Source of the DNA: Gammaproteobacteria bacterium
GTDB taxonomy: Bacteria; Pseudomonadota; Gammaproteobacteria; Pseudomonadales; Pseudomonadaceae
Length of the DNA: 8,958 nt
Assembly (NCBI GenBank): GCA_012800475.1
Contig: JAAZJF010000330.1
Coordinates: forward strand, 1 to 8,958
Direction of reading: 5' to 3'
The notes beneath the pieces were generated by a model that saw only the letters and a list, made by a program, of their open reading frames with translations, was not told the DNA's origin and ran no database searches. The stretch's first letter is position 1, and each line of letters opens with the position of its first letter. A program made the position numbers and the translations under genes. This document shows positions 6,534-8,958 of this stretch, one piece after another.

Positions 6534-7647
6534 TCATCGACAGTCGCCCATGCAAGCTTATACGCAGGCGCTGGCTCAGGGGTTTATAGATGATCCGGCG
6601 CAACGTCAGGCTGTGGCCGTTTTGGAGCAATGCTATCAGGCTATACAGAGTGGCTCTGCGCAGGTTACGGGTGTGTATTTATATGGTCGCGTGGGTCGTG
6701 GTAAAACCTGGTTGATGGATCAGTTTTATCGCAATCTAAGTGTACCGGCACGGCGACAGCATTTTCATCGTTTTATGCAGGACATCCATCAGCGTTTATT
6801 TCGCTTGACCGGAACCGCGAATCCTTTAGCAGTGATTGCAGCAGAGCTGAGTCATGAAATAGAAGTGCTGTGTTTTGATGAGCTGTTTGTCAGTGATATT
6901 GCTGATGCGATGATTTTGGGTGGGCTTTTTCAAGCCTTGTTTGCGCAAGGTTTAATTGTGGTAGCCACCTCCAATCAGCCGCCTGCTGATCTGTACAGTG
7001 AAGGTTATAATCGCACGCGATTTTTACCCGCCATTGCTGCACTAGAGCAGCATATGCAGCTGGTCAGTGTTGATGGTGTGCAAGACCACCGTTTACATAA
7101 TGGACCCACAGTGCGACGTTACTGGACGCGAGCGGCAGATCAGCACAGCGAAATGCCAGCTGTATTTGCGCAGTTGAGTGCTCAGCAGGCGGTGGCAGAA
7201 GGGCGCTTGGCATTGGGTGAGCGCACGATTATCACTCAGGCGTACAGTGATGAAGTGGTGTGGTGCGATTACGCTCAGTTATGTGAGCAACCCTTATCAG
7301 CACTGGATTTTATTGCTTTGTGCGACCGTTTTCAGGTTGTTTTGCTCAGTGCGGTGCCGCAGTTAGGCGGGCAACAACAGACTGCGAAAATTGCTCGAGG
7401 TACTGAGGATGCAGTACTGCGTGTGGATGCCGGTGATCGACAGCTGCCGATGCTGGCACAAGGCGATGATAGCGTGCGCCGTTTTATTGCCTTGGTGGAT
7501 GAATGTTATGACCGACGTGTGCCCATTTATATGGAAGCCTGTGTACCATTGGCCCAGTTATATACTGAAGGCTATCTAGCTTTTGCTTTTCGCCGCACTT
7601 ACAGTCGCTTGAAAGAGATGCAGCTGGAAAGTTTTGCCAAGTTATAA
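6526..7647 (+). CDS. zapE: ZapE/AFG1-family P-loop ATPase (cell-division associated)
   Basis: A 373-residue AAA-type ATPase of the AFG1 family, whose E. coli member ZapE associates with the Z-ring and uses ATP during constriction. The Walker A motif is GRVGRGKT (residues 54-61). FHRFM and HQRLF follow at 80-92, Walker B is VLCFDEL (114-120) and then FVSDIADAMIL, sensor 1 is ATSN (147-150) followed by QPPADLY, and then GYNRTRFLPAI. The C-terminal family block YDRRVPIYMEACVPLAQLY and FRRTYSRLKEMQ is present. The ATG at 6526 has GAGG (6514-6517) 8 nt upstream; an in-frame ATG at 6550 would begin at MQAYTQAL, also compatible with the family. Oddities: Walker B has Leu where family members I recall have Phe (FDEF), and about 30 residues (291-323) are inserted between the VP strand and the DDSVRRFIALVDE helix. 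It may therefore be a second AFG1 paralog rather than the ZapE orthologue. Family certain, exact role less so. Confidence 0.88.
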   Translation: MSDHRQSPMQAYTQALAQGFIDDPAQRQAVAVLEQCYQAIQSGSAQVTGVYLYGRVGRGKTWLMDQFYRNLSVPARRQHFHRFMQDIHQRLFRLTGTANPLAVIAAELSHEIEVLCFDELFVSDIADAMILGGLFQALFAQGLIVVATSNQPPADLYSEGYNRTRFLPAIAALEQHMQLVSVDGVQDHRLHNGPTVRRYWTRAADQHSEMPAVFAQLSAQQAVAEGRLALGERTIITQAYSDEVVWCDYAQLCEQPLSALDFIALCDRFQVVLLSAVPQLGGQQQTAKIARGTEDAVLRVDAGDRQLPMLAQGDDSVRRFIALVDECYDRRVPIYMEACVPLAQLYTEGYLAFAFRRTYSRLKEMQLESFAKL

Positions 7648-7656
7648 GCGTGGCTT

Positions 7657-7665
7657 TGTTATAGT
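7657..7665 (+). promoter_or_regulatory. Candidate extended -10 promoter for the NlpC/P60 gene
   Basis: TGTTATAGT just after the ATPase stop codon matches TGnTATAAT with one mismatch. It lies 38 bp before the NlpC/P60 start, leaving a short leader that carries its ribosome site. The possible -35 TTGCCA (7634-7639) is 20 bp away, too far for a standard spacer, but extended -10 promoters need little -35. It suggests the lipoprotein is at least partly transcribed independently of the ATPase gene. Confidence 0.5.
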
Positions 7666-7703
7666 GCCGATTATTTATTTTTTACCAAAAAGGGAAGCAC
7701 CCT

Positions 7704-8234
7704 ATGTATGCCAGTATTCGACTGCTGAGTTTAGCCAGCATCATATTTTTAACCGCCTGTGCCACCCAAGCGCCTGTGACTGAACCCATGGCAGCGCCGC
7801 GCTCAACCGCTGCGTTAGGCTTTGATCCCTCTGCTGATGATGTGCTTTTTCGTGCCATTGGCTTAGTGGGTACGCCGTATGTGTGGGGCGGTAATACGCC
7901 GTCGTCGGGGTTTGATTGCAGCGGTTTAATTAAATTTGTTTACAACGATGCGGCTGGGATCAACTTGCCGCGCACCACTGCGCAAATGCTGCAAATGAAA
8001 GGCAAGCATGTGCGTCGCAGTCAATTGCGCAGTGGTGATATTGTGTTTTTTAGCACCGCTGGCCACGGGCGAGTGAGTCATGCAGGCATCTATGTTGGCG
8101 AAGGGCGTTTTGTGCATGCGCCTTCATCAGGCGGTACGGTGCGTTTAGACAGTGTGGATTCAAAGTACTGGAACAACGCTTATTTACAAGCTAAGCGAGT
8201 GTTAAGCAGTGAAACCTTGGTCGTTAATCCTTAA
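7704..8234 (+). CDS. NlpC/P60-family lipoprotein, probable peptidoglycan endopeptidase
   Basis: A 176-residue lipoprotein with a single NlpC/P60 cysteine-peptidase domain. Family members of this form usually cut the stem-peptide bond between D-Glu (or D-iGlu) and meso-diaminopimelate in the cell wall. The signal ends in lipobox LTAC, so Cys19 would be lipidated, and residue +2 is Ala, consistent with the outer membrane. The catalytic set is visible: Cys72 in FDCSGL, His126 in VSHAGIY and a third polar residue, His138 in RFVHAPSSGG. Typical flanking motifs are GTPYVWGGN (56-64) and LPRTTAQM (88-95). Length is near that of E. coli Spr (MepS) and NlpC-type lipoproteins, with no extra SH3 or LysM domain. 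The start has AAGGGAAG (7690-7697) about 6 nt upstream. It lies downstream of the ZapE-like ATPase with a 56-bp gap holding a probable promoter. Enzymatic class is confident; which of the Spr/NlpC/YafL-type orthologues it is remains open. Confidence 0.94.
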   Translation: MYASIRLLSLASIIFLTACATQAPVTEPMAAPRSTAALGFDPSADDVLFRAIGLVGTPYVWGGNTPSSGFDCSGLIKFVYNDAAGINLPRTTAQMLQMKGKHVRRSQLRSGDIVFFSTAGHGRVSHAGIYVGEGRFVHAPSSGGTVRLDSVDSKYWNNAYLQAKRVLSSETLVVNP

Positions 8235-8300
8235 GACCAGTGCTATGACTGCATTGACAGTTTAAGTTGATCGCGACACCGCTTTATAAGAGAGTTCAAA

Positions 8301-8958
8301 ATGAACGAACAACGACAACCGCGTATCGGTATTATTGGTGCCGGTGCTGTGGGTGGCTTTTATGGTTTTATGCTGGCCCAAGTAGGTTTTGAGGTGCATT
8401 ACTTATTGCGCAGTGACTATGAAGCCGTTAATCGACATGGCTTGCGCATTAGCAGTGCCGTCCACGGTGAATTGCATCAGCCGCAGGTGCATGCCTGGCA
8501 TGATCCTGCCGATATGCCGCCATGCGATTGGGTGTTTGTCGCCGCAAAAACCACCAGCAATACCGCTTTAGCGCCCATTATCAATCAAGTTGCAGCGCAG
8601 CACGCGAAGGTGGTGTTGTTACAAAATGGTTTTGGGGTGGAGGATCAGATTCGTCCTTTGTTGGATGAGCATTTACACTTGCTCGGTGGTCTGTGTTTTA
8701 TTTATGTGCATCGCAGTGCGCCAGGCGTGATTCAGCATCAAGCCCAAGGCGGGGTTAATCTGGGTTATCACAGCGGTCCTGCTAGCGGCGAAGGCGGCGA
8801 TGCCATTGCACAGCAAGGTGTGAGCTTTTTTCAGCAGGCGGGACTCGACTCTAAAGTGCTCAAAGTATTGGAGCAGGCGCGCTGGCAAAAGCTGGTGTGG
8901 AATATCCCTTATAACGGATTATCTGTCTTGCTCAACAGCGATATTGAGCAACTGATGA
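8301..8958 (+). CDS. 2-dehydropantoate 2-reductase family protein (PanE/ApbA-like), 3' end beyond window
   Basis: An open frame of 219 codons running off the right edge, the N-terminal two thirds of a ketopantoate-reductase-family enzyme (usually 300-320 residues). The classical enzyme reduces 2-dehydropantoate to pantoate with NADPH in pantothenate synthesis. The NADPH-binding Rossmann motif is GAGAVGG (residues 13-19), followed by an Arg after the second strand (HYLLRSDYEAV), typical of NADPH preference. AAKTT (81-85) and LLQNG (106-110) match the cofactor/substrate pocket, and the expected catalytic lysine is Lys197 in ARWQKLVWN, with Asn201 and Asn205 nearby. The wording NIPYNGLSVLLN differs from the NP-type segment of E. 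coli PanE and fits a paralogous group usually labelled putative 2-dehydropantoate 2-reductase, so the substrate may differ and I give no symbol. The ATG has only a weak ribosome site (AAGAGAG, 8288-8294). It starts 66 bp after the NlpC/P60 stop with no terminator between, so cotranscription is possible. Confidence 0.9.
   Translation, partial: MNEQRQPRIGIIGAGAVGGFYGFMLAQVGFEVHYLLRSDYEAVNRHGLRISSAVHGELHQPQVHAWHDPADMPPCDWVFVAAKTTSNTALAPIINQVAAQHAKVVLLQNGFGVEDQIRPLLDEHLHLLGGLCFIYVHRSAPGVIQHQAQGGVNLGYHSGPASGEGGDAIAQQGVSFFQQAGLDSKVLKVLEQARWQKLVWNIPYNGLSVLLNSDIEQLM

Noticed and set aside
8254..8290. TTGACA (8254-8259) and TATAAG (8285-8290) as a promoter for the PanE-like gene
   Set aside because: Both hexamers look good, but the 25-bp spacer is far beyond 16-18 bp, and no -10 is found at the proper distance from TTGACA.
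1..8958. Defence system, prophage, transposon or CRISPR array
   Set aside because: No transposase, integrase, nuclease, repeat-spacer array or terminal inverted repeats were seen; gene content and spacing look like core chromosome.

Overview
The window looks like ordinary chromosome from a Gram-negative gammaproteobacterium, most likely a moderate-GC member of the Pseudomonadaceae. Two lipoproteins with lipoboxes, an RND efflux pump, a ZapE-type ATPase and a PanE-like reductase of a type I associate with pseudomonads all fit this. The genus is inference (a Thiopseudomonas- or Denitrificimonas-like lineage would fit the base composition). I see no insertion sequence, phage gene, CRISPR array, tRNA or rRNA.

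Layout. (1) 1-1325: 3' part of an RND efflux permease, closed by a strong terminator at 1365-1389. (2) 1554-5368: a compact three-gene operon with 9 bp between the first two genes and an ATGA overlap between the second and third. It encodes a glycine-zipper/SH3 lipoprotein, a large exported protein with an Ala/Pro-rich repeated linker and a charged helix, and a protein with one N-terminal membrane anchor. It ends at a 12-bp-stem terminator (5401-5435). (3) 5490-6074, minus strand: a small class I SAM methyltransferase converging on the same terminator. (4) 6075-6525: a ~450 bp gap with small inverted repeats, a candidate promoter and a possible 20-codon leader ORF overlapping the next start. 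(5) 6526-7647: a ZapE/AFG1-type P-loop ATPase. (6) 7704-8234: an NlpC/P60 lipoprotein, a probable peptidoglycan endopeptidase, with its own extended -10 promoter. (7) 8301 to the right edge: the N-terminal two thirds of a PanE/ApbA-family reductase, open at the window end.

How the genes relate. The 1554-5368 operon is the least explained part and the best candidate for an undescribed envelope system. Its products are predicted to sit at the outer membrane, in the periplasm and in the inner membrane, and cysteines come in pairs in the exported parts of all three. I recognise domains in the first protein only; the other two match no family I can name with confidence. The ZapE-like ATPase (division) and the NlpC/P60 enzyme (cell-wall cleavage) are neighbours with a plausible link through division, but a separate promoter lies between them.
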